From an uncultured Bacteroidales bacterium (lineage in GTDB: Bacteria; Bacteroidota; Bacteroidia; Bacteroidales; P3), in the NCBI GenBank assembly GCA_900318275.1, contig ONJY01000011.1, positions 1-63,981 on the forward strand: a stretch of 63,981 nucleotides of DNA, read 5' to 3'. The notes under the pieces were generated by a model. That model made no database searches. It saw nothing but the letters and a program-made list of their open reading frames with translations, and was not told the origin of the DNA. How positions within the stretch are numbered: the stretch's first letter is position 1; each line of letters starts with the position of its first letter. The position numbers and the translations under genes are program-made. Below are positions 7,480-16,653 of this stretch, one piece after another.

Positions 7480-9117
7480 ATGAAAAAGTTAATAATTTGC
7501 ACCATGGCACTGACAATGCTTGCAGCGGTGGGCTGCAAAGGCAAGAAAGCAGCCGAACCGATGACGGAAATTGAACAAAAAGTGGCCGAGTACGCCGAGT
7601 TTGAACTGACGTCGGACCTCATCGCCAACCTCTCGGACAACGAGAAGGAACTCGTCAAAATCTTCATCGAGATTGGCGACGTGATGGACGAAATCTACTG
7701 GGATGAGTATTTCGGCTATGAGAACCGTGCCAACCTCGACACACTGGCCGACCCTGCCGTGCGCGCCTTCGCCAACATACAGTACGGCGCATGGGACCGT
7801 CTCGACAGCGAGAAGCCCTTCGTGCCCGGCTTCGGCGAGCGTCCGCTGGGTGCCAACTTCTACCCCGTGGACATGACTCCCGAGGAGTTTGAGGCCTTGA
7901 ACGACCCGCGCAAGAACGACCAGTACAGCGTGATACGCCGCGATGCCGAGGGCAAGCTCTATGTGCTGCCCTACCACGAGGCTTACAAGAACGAGCTGGC
8001 CAAAGTGGACAGCTTGCTTGAGAAGGCCATCGCCCTTGCCGACAATGCCGGCCTGAAGAAATACCTTGAGGCACGCCGCGAGGCTTTCCGCACCGACGAC
8101 TACTTTGAGAGCGACATGGTGTGGATGGACATGAAAGACAGCAAGCTGGACTTCGTTGTCGGCCCCATCGAAAACTACGACGATGCCCTGCACGGCCTGA
8201 AGTGCAGCCACGAGGCCTTCGTGCTCATCAAAGATGAACAGTGGAGCAACGACCTGAGCAAGTTCGCCGCCCTGCTGCCCGAGATGCAGAAGCTGCTGCC
8301 CTGCGACGAGAAGTACAAGAAAGAGGTGCCTGGCACCGACTGCGACATCAACGTCTACGATGTGGTCTACTATGCCGGCGACTGCAATGCGGGCTCGAAG
8401 ACCATCGCCATCAACCTGCCCAACGACGAGCGCGTGCAGCTGGCCAAAGGCAGCCGCCGCCTGCAGCTGAAGAACGCCATGAAAGCCAAGTTTGACAACA
8501 TCATGGTGCCCATTGCCAACCTGATGGTGTGCCCCGAGCAGGTGGACAGCGTGACCTTCAACGCATTCTTCGGCAACACCTGCTACCACGAAGTGGCCCA
8601 CGGCCTGGGTATCAAGAACACCGTCACCGGCCGCGGCCCTTGCCGCCAGGCCCTCGGCGCACAGTACAGCGCCTGGGAGGAAGCCAAGGCTGACGTGTGC
8701 GGCCTGTTCCTCACCGAGCAGCTCATCGAGCGCGGCGAGATCACCAACACCACGGTGAACCAGAACTACATCACCTTCATCGCCGGCATCCTGCGTAGCG
8801 TCCGCTTCGGTGCAACGGAGGCTCACGGCGTGGCCAACATCATGTGCTACAACTACTTCAAGGAGCATGGTGCCTTCACGCGCGACAGTCAGGGCAAGTA
8901 CGTCATCGACGTCGAGAAGGCCCGCGAGGCAGCCCGCGGTTGGGCAGCCCTTATCATCGCCATGGAAGGCGAGGGCGACATGGCTGCCGCCAAGGCCTAC
9001 AGCGACCAGAACGGCAAGATTGGCGAAGAGCTCCAGAACGACCTCAACGCCATCCGCGACGCCAACATCCCGCGCGACATCGTCTACAAACAGGGCGCCA
9101 AAGTGCTCGGTCTGTAA
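7480..9117 (+). CDS. M49 (dipeptidyl-peptidase III-like) family lipoprotein
   Basis: A 545-residue protein with a lipoprotein signal peptide: KKLIICTMALTMLAAVGC, lipidated Cys19 followed by GKKAAE. Catalytic zinc motifs are HEVAHG (H370, E371, H374) and EEAKAD (400-405), in the order and spacing typical of M49 peptidases of the shorter HExxH type. It is probably a membrane-anchored zinc peptidase acting on short peptides in the periplasm or at the surface; the substrate is unknown. Bacteroidota relatives are often carried under misleading names such as dihydrofolate reductase. It is a single-gene transcription unit, with a -7 box at 7430-7437 and a strong terminator after the stop. Confidence 0.85.
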   Translation: MKKLIICTMALTMLAAVGCKGKKAAEPMTEIEQKVAEYAEFELTSDLIANLSDNEKELVKIFIEIGDVMDEIYWDEYFGYENRANLDTLADPAVRAFANIQYGAWDRLDSEKPFVPGFGERPLGANFYPVDMTPEEFEALNDPRKNDQYSVIRRDAEGKLYVLPYHEAYKNELAKVDSLLEKAIALADNAGLKKYLEARREAFRTDDYFESDMVWMDMKDSKLDFVVGPIENYDDALHGLKCSHEAFVLIKDEQWSNDLSKFAALLPEMQKLLPCDEKYKKEVPGTDCDINVYDVVYYAGDCNAGSKTIAINLPNDERVQLAKGSRRLQLKNAMKAKFDNIMVPIANLMVCPEQVDSVTFNAFFGNTCYHEVAHGLGIKNTVTGRGPCRQALGAQYSAWEEAKADVCGLFLTEQLIERGEITNTTVNQNYITFIAGILRSVRFGATEAHGVANIMCYNYFKEHGAFTRDSQGKYVIDVEKAREAARGWAALIIAMEGEGDMAAAKAYSDQNGKIGEELQNDLNAIRDANIPRDIVYKQGAKVLGL

Positions 9118-9137
9118 CATTTAATGACATAGCGTTG

Positions 9138-9171
9138 AAGGCCCGCAGCGATGCTGCGGGCTTTCTTTTTT
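9138..9171 (+). terminator. Rho-independent terminator of the M49 gene
   Basis: A perfect 9-bp GC-rich stem, GCCCGCAGC (9141-9149) with GCTGCGGGC (9153-9161), loop GAT, followed by a T-rich run. Confidence 0.95.
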
Positions 9172-9190
9172 TACATTCACGCACATTTTT

Positions 9191-9220
9191 TTGTTAATAA
9201 TAAAAAAAAGCGTATCTTTG
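9191..9220 (+). promoter_or_regulatory. Promoter of the surface-glycan operon
   Basis: TTG at 9191-9193 and TATCTTTG at 9213-9220 with a 19-base gap fit the Bacteroidota consensus. I see no inverted repeats around it of the kind that mark invertible capsule promoters in Bacteroides. Confidence 0.7.
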
Positions 9221-9373
9221 CAGTGAACACCTAAAGTGGCCATCTGCCAGTAGCCACTGTGTTACAAAGGGTTGCGGCAACACTCCTGGGATAGGAGCGT
9301 CCGTATGCCGGGCAAAACAAAAAGCTGGCGAACCCCGAAGGACCTCAGGCATTTGTCTGGAGGAGAGGGAGAA
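9221..9373 (+). promoter_or_regulatory. Structured-looking 5' leader of upxY
   Basis: About 150 transcribed bases precede the likely upxY start. Possible hairpins: AGTGGC/GCCACT (9235-9258), CTCCT/AGGAG (9283-9297), GCCGG/CTGGC (about 9307-9328) and CCTC/GAGG (9343-9363). The last would cover the purine-rich GGAGGAGAGGG ribosome-binding region. Known: UpxY proteins act on the 5' leader of their own operon to prevent early termination. The pairings are by eye, and no known riboswitch was recognised. Confidence 0.45.
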
Positions 9374-9856
9374 TTGTGCATCGTGGACAAGCATTGGTAC
9401 GCACTCAAAGTATACTACAACCGTCTGCAGCCGCTCATTGCCGAGTGCAAGGAGACGGGGCTTGAGTTCTTTGCTCCGACGGCAGTGACAAAGTCATTGC
9501 TGTTCCTACACAGCGAAGAGAACGAGACGCAGAAGTTTGTCAGCGAAAAATACGGGAAGGTGTGGCTGTACAGGCAACCCGGCAGCCGGCAGCCGGCGGT
9601 CATTCCCGACAAAGAGATGGAGGTGTTCCGCTTTGTGGTTACTGCCGGACACGACGGCCTGCAGCTGCTGGGCGACGACAAGCCAGAGTACCACGAAGGC
9701 GAACGTGTGGTGGTTACCAGTGGCCCCTTCAAGGGTGCCGAAGGCCATATCAAACGCATCAAGCGCGACCGACGGCTGGTGGTGAGCATACATGGCGTAG
9801 TGGCCGTTGCCACAGCATATATACATCCAAGCTTGCTAAAAAGAGTAACGGAATGA
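9374..9856 (+). CDS. upxY: UpxY-type transcription antiterminator (NusG family)
   Basis: About 160 residues. The NusG N-terminal domain begins HWYALKVYYNRLQPLI, and a C-terminal KOW segment reads EGERVVVTSGPFKGAEGHIK. UpxY-type NusG paralogs are found at the head of capsule operons in Bacteroides, where they bind RNA polymerase at the operon leader and prevent premature termination. The frame is open further upstream, but family length and a purine-rich GGAGGAGAGGG just ahead support the TTG at 9374 (GTG at 9383 is an alternative). The stop overlaps the next ATG (ATGA at 9853-9856). No upxZ-like inhibitor gene follows, so cross-regulation between capsule loci is not evident here. Confidence 0.88.
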   Translation: MCIVDKHWYALKVYYNRLQPLIAECKETGLEFFAPTAVTKSLLFLHSEENETQKFVSEKYGKVWLYRQPGSRQPAVIPDKEMEVFRFVVTAGHDGLQLLGDDKPEYHEGERVVVTSGPFKGAEGHIKRIKRDRRLVVSIHGVVAVATAYIHPSLLKRVTE

Positions 9857-11022
9857 AAAAAGGGCTGTTCCAACTGCAATACGAGCTCGAGAACGTGCAA
9901 CCGTACACAGAGCATGGCAGCGACAATGGCGCAAAGCTGTTTGCCGACAGGCTTGATGAGCCCAATGTGAAGGAGAAAATAGACAACCTCACCAAGATGG
10001 GCTTCAAGGACACCATGAGGTGGCTTAATGCCAACAACGGCATGAAGGGCGAGACATTGGTGTTGCCTCTCACATGCCAGACACCGGAAGCCATCAGCTA
10101 CCGCATTGGCAAAAACAAGCCTAAACTGCTCTGCATCTCACGACCGCTGCACACAATCGAGAATCTCGATGAATGCCTATACGCCGCCAACTGGGCGATA
10201 CCTGACGGTGCCTATCTCTGGTGCCACTCGATGACGGCCCAGCTCAAACGGAAACTGACATTAAAGCGCTATCCCTGGGGTATAAGCCATCTGATAGTAC
10301 TCATAAACTATCTGTGGGACAGAGTATGCCCCAAACTGAAACTGACAAGAAAACTATACTTCGGCATCACCCATGGCAAGAACCGCACCATGAACCGTGT
10401 AGAGCTGATTGGACGCCTATACCGCGCAGGCTTCGAGGTGATAGATGAGAACTTCCACGATGGCGAGTTCTTCCTGACGGCACAAAAGGTAAAAGACCCC
10501 GTGGATGACATGGCTCCGACAGGCTCTCCTTTGATACATCTGCGACGCATTGGCCTCAACGGCAAAGAGATTGTCGTACACAAGTTCCGTACGATGTATT
10601 CATACTCCGAATACGTGCAGCCATACATTTATCACTACCAGAGCCTTGAACGCGGCGGAAAGTTCAAAGACGACTACCGGGTGAATTTCTGGGGACGTGT
10701 GCTGCGGCGGACATGGCTCGACGAGTTGCCGATGATATGGAATATGCTGCGCGGAGACATGAAGTTGGTAGGCGTAAGGCCATTGAGCCGTCAGTATTTC
10801 AGCCTTTACACTCCAGAGATGCAGGAATTGCGCATAAAGGCAAAACCCGGGCTGCTACCACCGTTCTACTACGAGCGGAAAACTCCCGAAACACTGGACG
10901 AGGTACAGGAAAGTGAACGCCGATACATGGAAGCATACCTTAAAGCCCCCTTCGCCACCGACTGGAAGTACTTCTGGGGGATTATCGGGAATATCGTGTT
11001 TCATCGGAAACACTCAAGTTAG
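9853..11022 (+). CDS. Initiating sugar transferase with N-terminal extension
   Basis: 389 residues from the ATG at 9853, which overlaps the upxY stop. The C-terminal half is a bacterial sugar transferase domain: HKFRTMYSYSE, RRTWLDELPMIWNMLRGDMK and LVGVRPL. Such enzymes move a sugar phosphate from a nucleotide sugar to undecaprenyl phosphate and so start the repeat unit. The N-terminal half (about residues 1-190) is a soluble domain with no clear membrane segments except a possible short hydrophobic stretch near SHLIVLINYLW. This arrangement is common directly after upxY in Bacteroidales. The stop codon TAG (11020-11022) touches the left arm of a word array. Confidence 0.85.
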   Translation: MKKGLFQLQYELENVQPYTEHGSDNGAKLFADRLDEPNVKEKIDNLTKMGFKDTMRWLNANNGMKGETLVLPLTCQTPEAISYRIGKNKPKLLCISRPLHTIENLDECLYAANWAIPDGAYLWCHSMTAQLKRKLTLKRYPWGISHLIVLINYLWDRVCPKLKLTRKLYFGITHGKNRTMNRVELIGRLYRAGFEVIDENFHDGEFFLTAQKVKDPVDDMAPTGSPLIHLRRIGLNGKEIVVHKFRTMYSYSEYVQPYIYHYQSLERGGKFKDDYRVNFWGRVLRRTWLDELPMIWNMLRGDMKLVGVRPLSRQYFSLYTPEMQELRIKAKPGLLPPFYYERKTPETLDEVQESERRYMEAYLKAPFATDWKYFWGIIGNIVFHRKHSS

Positions 11023-11056
11023 AGTCGAAAAGGCGAAGAGTCGAAAAGACAAAGAG
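11022..11056. repeat. Left word array flanking four-helix-bundle gene 2
   Basis: Two 16-bp units beginning GAGTCGAAAAG, then GAG of a third. It starts within the upstream stop codon and ends one base before the ATG at 11058. The inverted counterpart with CTCTTCGAC words is at 11423-11457, and closely related words recur at 12322-12364. Confidence 0.8.
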
Positions 11057-11057
11057 T

Positions 11058-11414
11058 ATGGAGAGAAGTATTGAAAATTTATACATTTGGCAAGAAGCAC
11101 GTATTGTTGTCAATGACATTTATACAATGATGCAGAATTGCCATGATTATGGGTTTAAAGACCAAATACAAAGAGCCGCCATCAGTATCATGAACAATAT
11201 TGCCGAAGGTTCGGAGTCCGGTAGTGATGCTAAATTTATCAACTTCCTCTATATCGCCAAAGGAAGCTGCGGAGAAGTCAAGAGCATGTTATATCTCTGC
11301 GAGGATTTTGGGCATTGTACGGAGGAAATTCGGATAAGTCTACAGAATCGAATAAAGAAGATATCTGGAGGCATTGTCAAGATGATTGAAACGCTTAAAA
11401 ATGATACAAAATAA
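11058..11414 (+). CDS. Four-helix-bundle protein, S23 / 23S rRNA intervening-sequence family (copy 2)
   Basis: A 118-residue paralog of the protein at 584-967, with ENLYIWQEARIVV at the start, FKDQIQRAAISIMNNIAEGS in the middle, and YIAKGSCGEVKSML toward the end. Divergence from copy 1 is substantial, so this is not a recent duplication. It is inserted in the glycan operon between the initiating transferase and wzm, with word arrays on both sides. Its stop overlaps the start region of wzm. It has no obvious role in polysaccharide synthesis and is best seen as cargo of the flanking repeats. Confidence 0.9.
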   Translation: MERSIENLYIWQEARIVVNDIYTMMQNCHDYGFKDQIQRAAISIMNNIAEGSESGSDAKFINFLYIAKGSCGEVKSMLYLCEDFGHCTEEIRISLQNRIKKISGGIVKMIETLKNDTK

Positions 11415-12321
11415 TCGCAAAAACTCTTCGTCTCTTCGACATTTAGACTCTTCGACCCCAGTCGAAGATTGGACGACAGTCATCAAGCCAAGAAACAAGC
11501 TCCTTGAGGTCAACCTCAAAGAGATATGGGATTATCGCGACTTGTTGACCCTATTTGTAAAACGTGACATAATCACAAGTTATAAGCAAACCATACTCGG
11601 TCCATTGTGGTGGATTATCCAGCCATTGATGACCGTAGTGATGTACATGGTGGTCTTTGGTGGCATTGCGGGCATCCCGACCGAAGGGGTGCCACAGCCA
11701 CTATTTTACCTCGGCGGCGTATGCATGTGGCAGTATTTTTCCGACTGTCTGACAAAAACCTCCAATACCTTCGTGAACAATGCCGGCATTTTCGGCAAAG
11801 TATACTTTCCACGTATGATAATGCCCATTGAGAACGTCATCAGCAACCTGGTGCGTTTCGGGATTCAGTTAGGGCTGTTCGCCGTAGTATATATCATATA
11901 TGCCATCATAGGCAGCGCAGCATGCCCCAACTGGTACCTGCTGCTCTTCCCACTGCTCGTGGTGATGTTGGCAGGGCTGGCTCTTGGTTTCGGCATCATC
12001 ATCTCGTCCATGACGACAAAATACCGCGACCTGCAGATTCTGTTCTCCTTCATCGTATCTTTGTGGATGTATGCCACACCCATCGTCTATCCACTCAGTC
12101 AGGTGAAAGGCAAGATGGTAGCAGGTTTTGACTTGTATAATATCATGCTCCTCAACCCCGTGACACCCATCATCGAGACCTTTAAGCATGGGGCATTGGG
12201 CACAGGTATGTTTGTTGGCTGGGGCTGGTTAGCCTATAGCTTTGTTTTCATGATGGTACTGATTGCTCTCGGCGTGATTATCTTCAACAAGGTACAGAGG
12301 ACATTCATGGACACCGTTTGA
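11401..12321 (+). CDS. wzm: Wzm-type ABC polysaccharide exporter, permease
   Basis: About 306 residues with six predicted membrane spans of the ABC-2 type. The family N-terminus is clear from LLEVNLKEIWDYRDLLTLF and YKQTILGPLWWIIQPL onward. With Wzt (15401-16651) it would export an undecaprenyl-linked glycan across the inner membrane. The first 20 or so residues (NSSSLRHLDSSTP) are encoded by the right-hand word array of the preceding four-helix-bundle cassette, so the normal N-terminus has apparently been replaced or extended. The ATG at 11401 is chosen; a TTG at 11386 in the same frame is possible. Confidence 0.92.
   Translation: MIQNNRKNSSSLRHLDSSTPVEDWTTVIKPRNKLLEVNLKEIWDYRDLLTLFVKRDIITSYKQTILGPLWWIIQPLMTVVMYMVVFGGIAGIPTEGVPQPLFYLGGVCMWQYFSDCLTKTSNTFVNNAGIFGKVYFPRMIMPIENVISNLVRFGIQLGLFAVVYIIYAIIGSAACPNWYLLLFPLLVVMLAGLALGFGIIISSMTTKYRDLQILFSFIVSLWMYATPIVYPLSQVKGKMVAGFDLYNIMLLNPVTPIIETFKHGALGTGMFVGWGWLAYSFVFMMVLIALGVIIFNKVQRTFMDTV
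11423..11457. repeat. Right word array, inside the 5' end of wzm
   Basis: Words CTCTTCGTCTCTTCGAC and ACTCTTCGAC, the reverse complement of the GTCGAAAAG/GTCGAAGAG words at 11022-11056. It is translated as part of Wzm. Confidence 0.75.
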
Positions 12322-12364
12322 CGAAGTCGAAAAGTCTAAAAGACAAAGAGTCTACGAGACGACA
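12322..12364. repeat. Word array after wzm (GTCGAAAAG type)
   Basis: GAAGTCGAAAAGTCTAAAAG followed by ACAAAGAGTCTACGAGACGAC. It closely matches the words around the second four-helix-bundle gene. It begins right after the wzm stop and faces the inverted octamer array at 12448-12486. Confidence 0.75.
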
Positions 12365-12381
12365 AGTTCTTTTTGTTCTGA

Positions 12382-13431
12382 TTGAAATTGAATAACGAGA
12401 TTGACATAGCATTTGCTTTACTTCGCTGTTCGCTTGAGAATCCCGAGGTCTCGACGTCTCGACGTCTCGACGTCTCGTTGTCTACCAAAGAATGGTGGCA
12501 CCTATTCAGGCTGTCACAGCAGAATCACGTAACTGCAATGATGGCCGAAGCATTACCGCCTGAGACACCACGCGAGGTGCTTATGCCCTGGATGGCAGAG
12601 CAGCAAAAAGCTGCCGAGTGGTATAGATACCAGCACAACATACAAGAGGAGATTGTCGGCACGATGGCTGAGCACGACATAAGCACTTTGGCACTCAAGG
12701 GCACACATATCGCACAATACTATCCCGTACCAGAGACTCGCGAATTCGGGGATATTGACCTATACTTCTATGACAAACATGACGATGCCGACCGTGTTGC
12801 CCACAAATATTTGAGAGTAAGAGTCAACAATAGCTCACACCATCACTCCAAATACAATTACCGAGGCGTAACGATAGAGAGTCACTACGACTTTCTAAAT
12901 ACGCACTACCCTCCTAGCAACCGCCGATATGAGACGCTGCTCAAAGAGTTAGCGCCATCAGCCACTTTTGAGGTATTGTTCTTGCTGCGCCACATGGCAG
13001 GCCACTTCGCCGCAAGCCGAATAACATTGCGTGACGTGATTGATTGGACACTCACATGCCAAGCACTAAAGGACAATGTCGACTGGACTCTGGTTCAAAA
13101 AACCATAAGACAATATGGCATGGAGTCATTTGCCGTAACCATAGGCACCATAGCCGAGCAAAGGCTTGGACAACCGGCGCCACTCTGTGCTGTAGATGGC
13201 GCTATCTCAAGTGGTCAAAAGCTGTTATCACGCATAGAGCGTGACATTGTATATGGAAGTATCGACGACCATAAGAGTGATGGTATCACACGTCTTGGAT
13301 GGAAGTTACGCCGTTGGCGCGAGCTTGCATGGAAACGCCGAATGGTGTACAACGACAACCCGGCCATACTAGCCATAAGCAGCCTGACATCACACACATT
13401 GAAACCACATAGCATACTGCATAAACAATGA
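12382..13431 (+). CDS. Nucleotidyltransferase-fold family protein (PF14907-like)
   Basis: 349 residues from a TTG start. It resembles the uncharacterised nucleotidyltransferase family seen in capsule loci: [22 protein letters not shown] near the N-terminus, then [13 protein letters not shown] and [10 protein letters not shown], the latter giving the D-x-D pair expected of the nucleotidyltransferase fold. The substrate is unknown. The segment [17 protein letters not shown] before the repeat also fits the family, so the frame must cross the 8-bp array at 12448-12486 to stay open. Three octamers equal 24 bases and keep the frame; gain or loss of one would break it. The stop overlaps the gmd start. 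Confidence 0.75.
   Translation: MKLNNEIDIAFALLRCSLENPEVSTSRRLDVSLSTKEWWHLFRLSQQNHVTAMMAEALPPETPREVLMPWMAEQQKAAEWYRYQHNIQEEIVGTMAEHDISTLALKGTHIAQYYPVPETREFGDIDLYFYDKHDDADRVAHKYLRVRVNNSSHHHSKYNYRGVTIESHYDFLNTHYPPSNRRYETLLKELAPSATFEVLFLLRHMAGHFAASRITLRDVIDWTLTCQALKDNVDWTLVQKTIRQYGMESFAVTIGTIAEQRLGQPAPLCAVDGAISSGQKLLSRIERDIVYGSIDDHKSDGITRLGWKLRRWRELAWKRRMVYNDNPAILAISSLTSHTLKPHSILHKQ
12448..12486 (+). repeat. Tandem octamer GTCTCGAC within a coding region
   Basis: Three perfect copies at 12448-12471, then a fourth, GTCTCGTT. They encode residues 23-33 ([11 protein letters not shown]) of the nucleotidyltransferase-like protein. The unit is not a multiple of three. Confidence 0.9.
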
Positions 13432-14495
13432 AGAAAGCCCTCATTACCGGTATCACTGGTCAGGATGGAAGCTACCTGGCCGAGTTCCTCATCGAGAAAG
13501 GATACGAGGTGCACGGCGTACTACGACGAAGCAGCTCGTTCAACACAGGCCGCATCGAGCATCTATACCTCGACGAGTGGGTGAGAGATATGCACCGCAA
13601 ACGCCTCGTGGAACTCCACTGGGGAGATATGACCGACAGCAGCAGCCTGATCCGTATCATCAACGAAGTGAAGCCAGACGAGATTTACAATCTGGCCGCA
13701 CAAAGTCACGTGAAAGTGAGTTTTGACGTACCGGAATTCACTGCCGACACCGATGCAAACGGTGTGCTGCGACTGCTGGAAGCCGTGCGCATTACCGGTT
13801 TAACCGACAAATGTCGTATCTACCAAGCCTCCACATCCGAACTCTACGGCAAGGTGCAGGAGGTGCCGCAAAGCGAGACAACGCCATTCTACCCACGTTC
13901 GCCGTACGGCGTAGCCAAACTCTATGGCTACTGGATGATGAAGAACTACCGTGAGAGTTATAATATGTTCTGCTGCAATGGCATCCTTTTCAACCATGAA
14001 AGCGAACGGCGCGGCGAGACATTCGTCACACGCAAAATAACTCTCGCTGCCGCACGCATCTCGCAGGGGTTCCAAGACAAACTCTACCTCGGCAACCTAA
14101 ACGCCTTACGCGACTGGGGTTATGCCAAGGACTATGTGGAGTGCATGTGGCTCATCCTACAGCAAGAACAGCCTGACGACTACGTCATAGCCACAGGCCA
14201 ATATCACACAGTACGCGAGTTCTGCACACTGGCCTTCAGTGAAGCCGGTATCGAACTTCGCTGGGAAGGTGAGGGTGTCGACGAGAAAGGCATCGACGCG
14301 AAGACCGGCAAGGTACTCGTCGAAGTCGACCCCAAATATTTCCGTCCCGCCGAAGTAGACCAACTTCTTGGCGACCCTTCAAAGGCCAAGCGTTTACTCG
14401 GCTGGAATCCCCAGAAGACAAGTTTTGAATCTCTCGTCCGCCTTATGGTACAGCACGACATAAAGAAAGTAAGGAAACTCCATGCAGAAGAATAG
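13428..14495 (+). CDS. gmd: GDP-mannose 4,6-dehydratase
   Basis: 355 residues, the usual length for Gmd. It converts GDP-D-mannose to GDP-4-keto-6-deoxymannose, the first step to GDP-L-fucose. The Rossmann motif [15 protein letters not shown] is at the N-terminus, and the extended-SDR active site is present: the STSELYGK segment and the [10 protein letters not shown] tyrosine and lysine. The ATG overlaps the previous stop by four bases, and the C-terminus overlaps fcl by 14 bases, so the two enzymes are translationally linked. The product feeds Fcl and ultimately the GT10 fucosyltransferase at 30142. Confidence 0.96.
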   Translation: MKKALITGITGQDGSYLAEFLIEKGYEVHGVLRRSSSFNTGRIEHLYLDEWVRDMHRKRLVELHWGDMTDSSSLIRIINEVKPDEIYNLAAQSHVKVSFDVPEFTADTDANGVLRLLEAVRITGLTDKCRIYQASTSELYGKVQEVPQSETTPFYPRSPYGVAKLYGYWMMKNYRESYNMFCCNGILFNHESERRGETFVTRKITLAAARISQGFQDKLYLGNLNALRDWGYAKDYVECMWLILQQEQPDDYVIATGQYHTVREFCTLAFSEAGIELRWEGEGVDEKGIDAKTGKVLVEVDPKYFRPAEVDQLLGDPSKAKRLLGWNPQKTSFESLVRLMVQHDIKKVRKLHAEE

Positions 14496-15426
14496 TAAAA
14501 TATACGTGGCGGGGCATCGCGGTATGGTAGGCTCTGCCATCGTACGAGAGCTAAAACGCCAAGGATACCAAAACCTGATTTTTAAGACACATGCCGAACT
14601 GGACTTAACGCGGCAAGAGGCCGTTGAAGCCTTCTTCGAAACAGAGAAGCCCGAATATGTGTTCTTAGCTGCCGCCAAGGTCGGTGGCATCGCCGCCAAT
14701 AGCGCCGCCCTTGCCGACTTCATGTACCAGAACATGACCCTCGAAATGAACGTCATCCATGCCGCTTGGCAGAATGGCGTCAAGAAACTGGAGTTTCTCG
14801 GCAGCAGCTGCATCTACCCTCGCTTAGCGCCACAACCCATGCCCGAGAGTTGCCTGCTGACCTCTTCACTCGAGCCAACAAACGAAGCCTACGCTTTGGC
14901 CAAAATTAGCGGCCTCAAGTACTGCGAATACCTCAACCGTCAGTATGGCACCGACTACATCTCTGTAATGCCAACCAACCTCTATGGTCCCAACGACAAC
15001 TACCACCCCGAGCACAGTCATGTATTGCCGGCCATGATACGCCGCTTCCACGAAGCCAAAGTAGCGGAATCCGAGAGCGTCACCTGCTGGGGTGACGGTA
15101 GCGCATTGCGGGAGTTCCTCTATGTGGATGACCTAGCAGAACTTTGTGTTTTCCTGATGAACAACTATAGCGGCAACGAGACCGTCAATGCCGGTACCGG
15201 AAAAGAGCTCACCATTCGTGAACTCGCCGAAACCGTAGCCGATGTAGTAGGCTACAAAGGCGCCATCCTATGGGATGCCTCTCGTCCAAACGGTACACCA
15301 AGGAAACTGCTTGACGTGAGCAAAGCCACCCAGTTGGGGTGGACATACAAAACCGAGCTCAAAAAAGGCATCCAATTAGCTTACGAAGATTTCATAAAGA
15401 ATGGCAACAGCAATAGAGTTCAATAA
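14482..15426 (+). CDS. fcl: GDP-L-fucose synthase
   Basis: 314 residues, typical of the GDP-4-keto-6-deoxymannose 3,5-epimerase/4-reductase (Fcl/WcaG). It makes GDP-L-fucose with NADPH in the cytoplasm. Visible motifs are [12 protein letters not shown] at the N-terminus, LGSSCIYPR, the [15 protein letters not shown] active-site tyrosine and lysine, and [16 protein letters not shown]. It overlaps gmd upstream and wzt downstream (26 bases). Confidence 0.96.
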   Translation: MQKNSKIYVAGHRGMVGSAIVRELKRQGYQNLIFKTHAELDLTRQEAVEAFFETEKPEYVFLAAAKVGGIAANSAALADFMYQNMTLEMNVIHAAWQNGVKKLEFLGSSCIYPRLAPQPMPESCLLTSSLEPTNEAYALAKISGLKYCEYLNRQYGTDYISVMPTNLYGPNDNYHPEHSHVLPAMIRRFHEAKVAESESVTCWGDGSALREFLYVDDLAELCVFLMNNYSGNETVNAGTGKELTIRELAETVADVVGYKGAILWDASRPNGTPRKLLDVSKATQLGWTYKTELKKGIQLAYEDFIKNGNSNRVQ

Positions 15427-16651
15427 CATAAGCAAAATCTACCGTTTAGGCTTGGTGTCCACCGGCACTTTGGCGCACGACCTCAAACGTTGGTGGACAA
15501 TGAACATCAGGGGCAAGGAAGACCCATACCTCACCATTGGCGAAACCAACGACCGCAGCACCAAGGGCGAGAGTGAATATGTGTGGGCTTTGAAGGATAT
15601 CAACTTCAAGGTAGAGCAGGGTGACGTCGTGGGAATCATCGGCAAGAATGGTGCTGGCAAGAGCACTTTGCTAAAGATCCTCTCCAAAGTCACCGCCCCC
15701 ACCACCGGCACCATCCGCGCCCGCGGACGCATCGGTTCGTTGCTGGAGGTTGGCACAGGCTTCCATCCCGAGATGACTGGCAGGGAGAATATCTACATGA
15801 ACGGCGCCATACTCGGTATGACCAAAGCTGAAATCACCAAAAAGCTGGATGAGATTGTTGACTTCAGCGGCTGCGAGCGTTATATAGACACGCCCGTGAA
15901 GCGTTACTCGAGCGGTATGATGGTGCGTCTCGGTTTCGCCGTCGCCGCACACCTCGACCCAGAAATATTAGTCGTCGACGAGGTCCTCGCCGTCGGCGAC
16001 GCCGAATTCCAGAAGAAGGCCATCGGCAAGATGCAAGATGTCTCCCGCGGAGAAGGCAGAACCGTCCTGTTTGTCAGCCACAATATGGCTGCCGTTCGAA
16101 ATCTGTGTCATACAGGAATAATTCTTAATAACGGATCTGTCGTTTTCTCTGGCACAGCCGATAAGGCGATAGAAAACTATCTGAAAAGCGACAATCTTAA
16201 GGAAAACATAACAGACAACATAAAACAAATCCACCCAAGACTAAACGTCAAAAGCATAAAAATAAACGGCACTTCTGCATCAATCTCCACATTAAACCCC
16301 ACCCAAGGCCATCTGGATGTTTTGATTGAAGGAGACGCTGAGAAGATATCCAATGCTGACGCGACCATTATTTTCAGAAACAACGACGGCGCCGCACTTG
16401 CGCGTTTTTCATTCAGCGACAAACGTGGATTGTTGAACCTGGATGGACACTTCTGTCTCTCAGCGAAAATGCGGCTTCCCGAGAATATGCATGCCGGCCG
16501 CTTGAAAATAGACATCGCCATACATCAGCCAAACGTTGAATTCTACCTAGTGGCCAGAGAATGCTGTGTTCTGGACATTGAAGGATATATCCCCACTACC
16601 GGACAACTTCAGCCACTTTCCAGCGGTCTTTTGTCATTGACAGAAGAATAA
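15401..16651 (+). CDS. wzt: Wzt-type ABC polysaccharide exporter, ATPase with C-terminal domain
   Basis: 416 residues. The ABC domain has Walker A GKNGAGKS at 81-88, signature YSSGMM at 169-174 and Walker B ILVVDEV at 189-195. The extra domain after about residue 260 is expected to be the Wzt carbohydrate-binding domain that recognises the modified end of the finished glycan in some O-antigen systems. Its partner Wzm is four genes upstream, separated by the nucleotidyltransferase, gmd and fcl. Overlap with fcl shows tight coupling. The terminal modification recognised here is unknown; pyruvyl or acyl groups from nearby enzymes are candidates. Confidence 0.94.
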   Translation: MATAIEFNNISKIYRLGLVSTGTLAHDLKRWWTMNIRGKEDPYLTIGETNDRSTKGESEYVWALKDINFKVEQGDVVGIIGKNGAGKSTLLKILSKVTAPTTGTIRARGRIGSLLEVGTGFHPEMTGRENIYMNGAILGMTKAEITKKLDEIVDFSGCERYIDTPVKRYSSGMMVRLGFAVAAHLDPEILVVDEVLAVGDAEFQKKAIGKMQDVSRGEGRTVLFVSHNMAAVRNLCHTGIILNNGSVVFSGTADKAIENYLKSDNLKENITDNIKQIHPRLNVKSIKINGTSASISTLNPTQGHLDVLIEGDAEKISNADATIIFRNNDGAALARFSFSDKRGLLNLDGHFCLSAKMRLPENMHAGRLKIDIAIHQPNVEFYLVARECCVLDIEGYIPTTGQLQPLSSGLLSLTEE

Positions 16652-16653
16652 CC

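Noticed and set aside
7489-9120. 543-codon antisense frame opposite the M49 gene
   Set aside because: It mirrors the codon structure of a real gene with catalytic motifs; its product is low-complexity Val/His/Gly-rich.
9191-9220. Invertible capsule promoter
   Set aside because: I looked for inverted repeats flanking the promoter as in Bacteroides phase-variable capsules and found none; no invertase gene is near.
9562-9852. N-terminal extension of the sugar transferase into upxY
   Set aside because: That part is an alternate-frame reading of upxY; the ATG at 9853 overlaps the upxY stop as expected for coupled genes.
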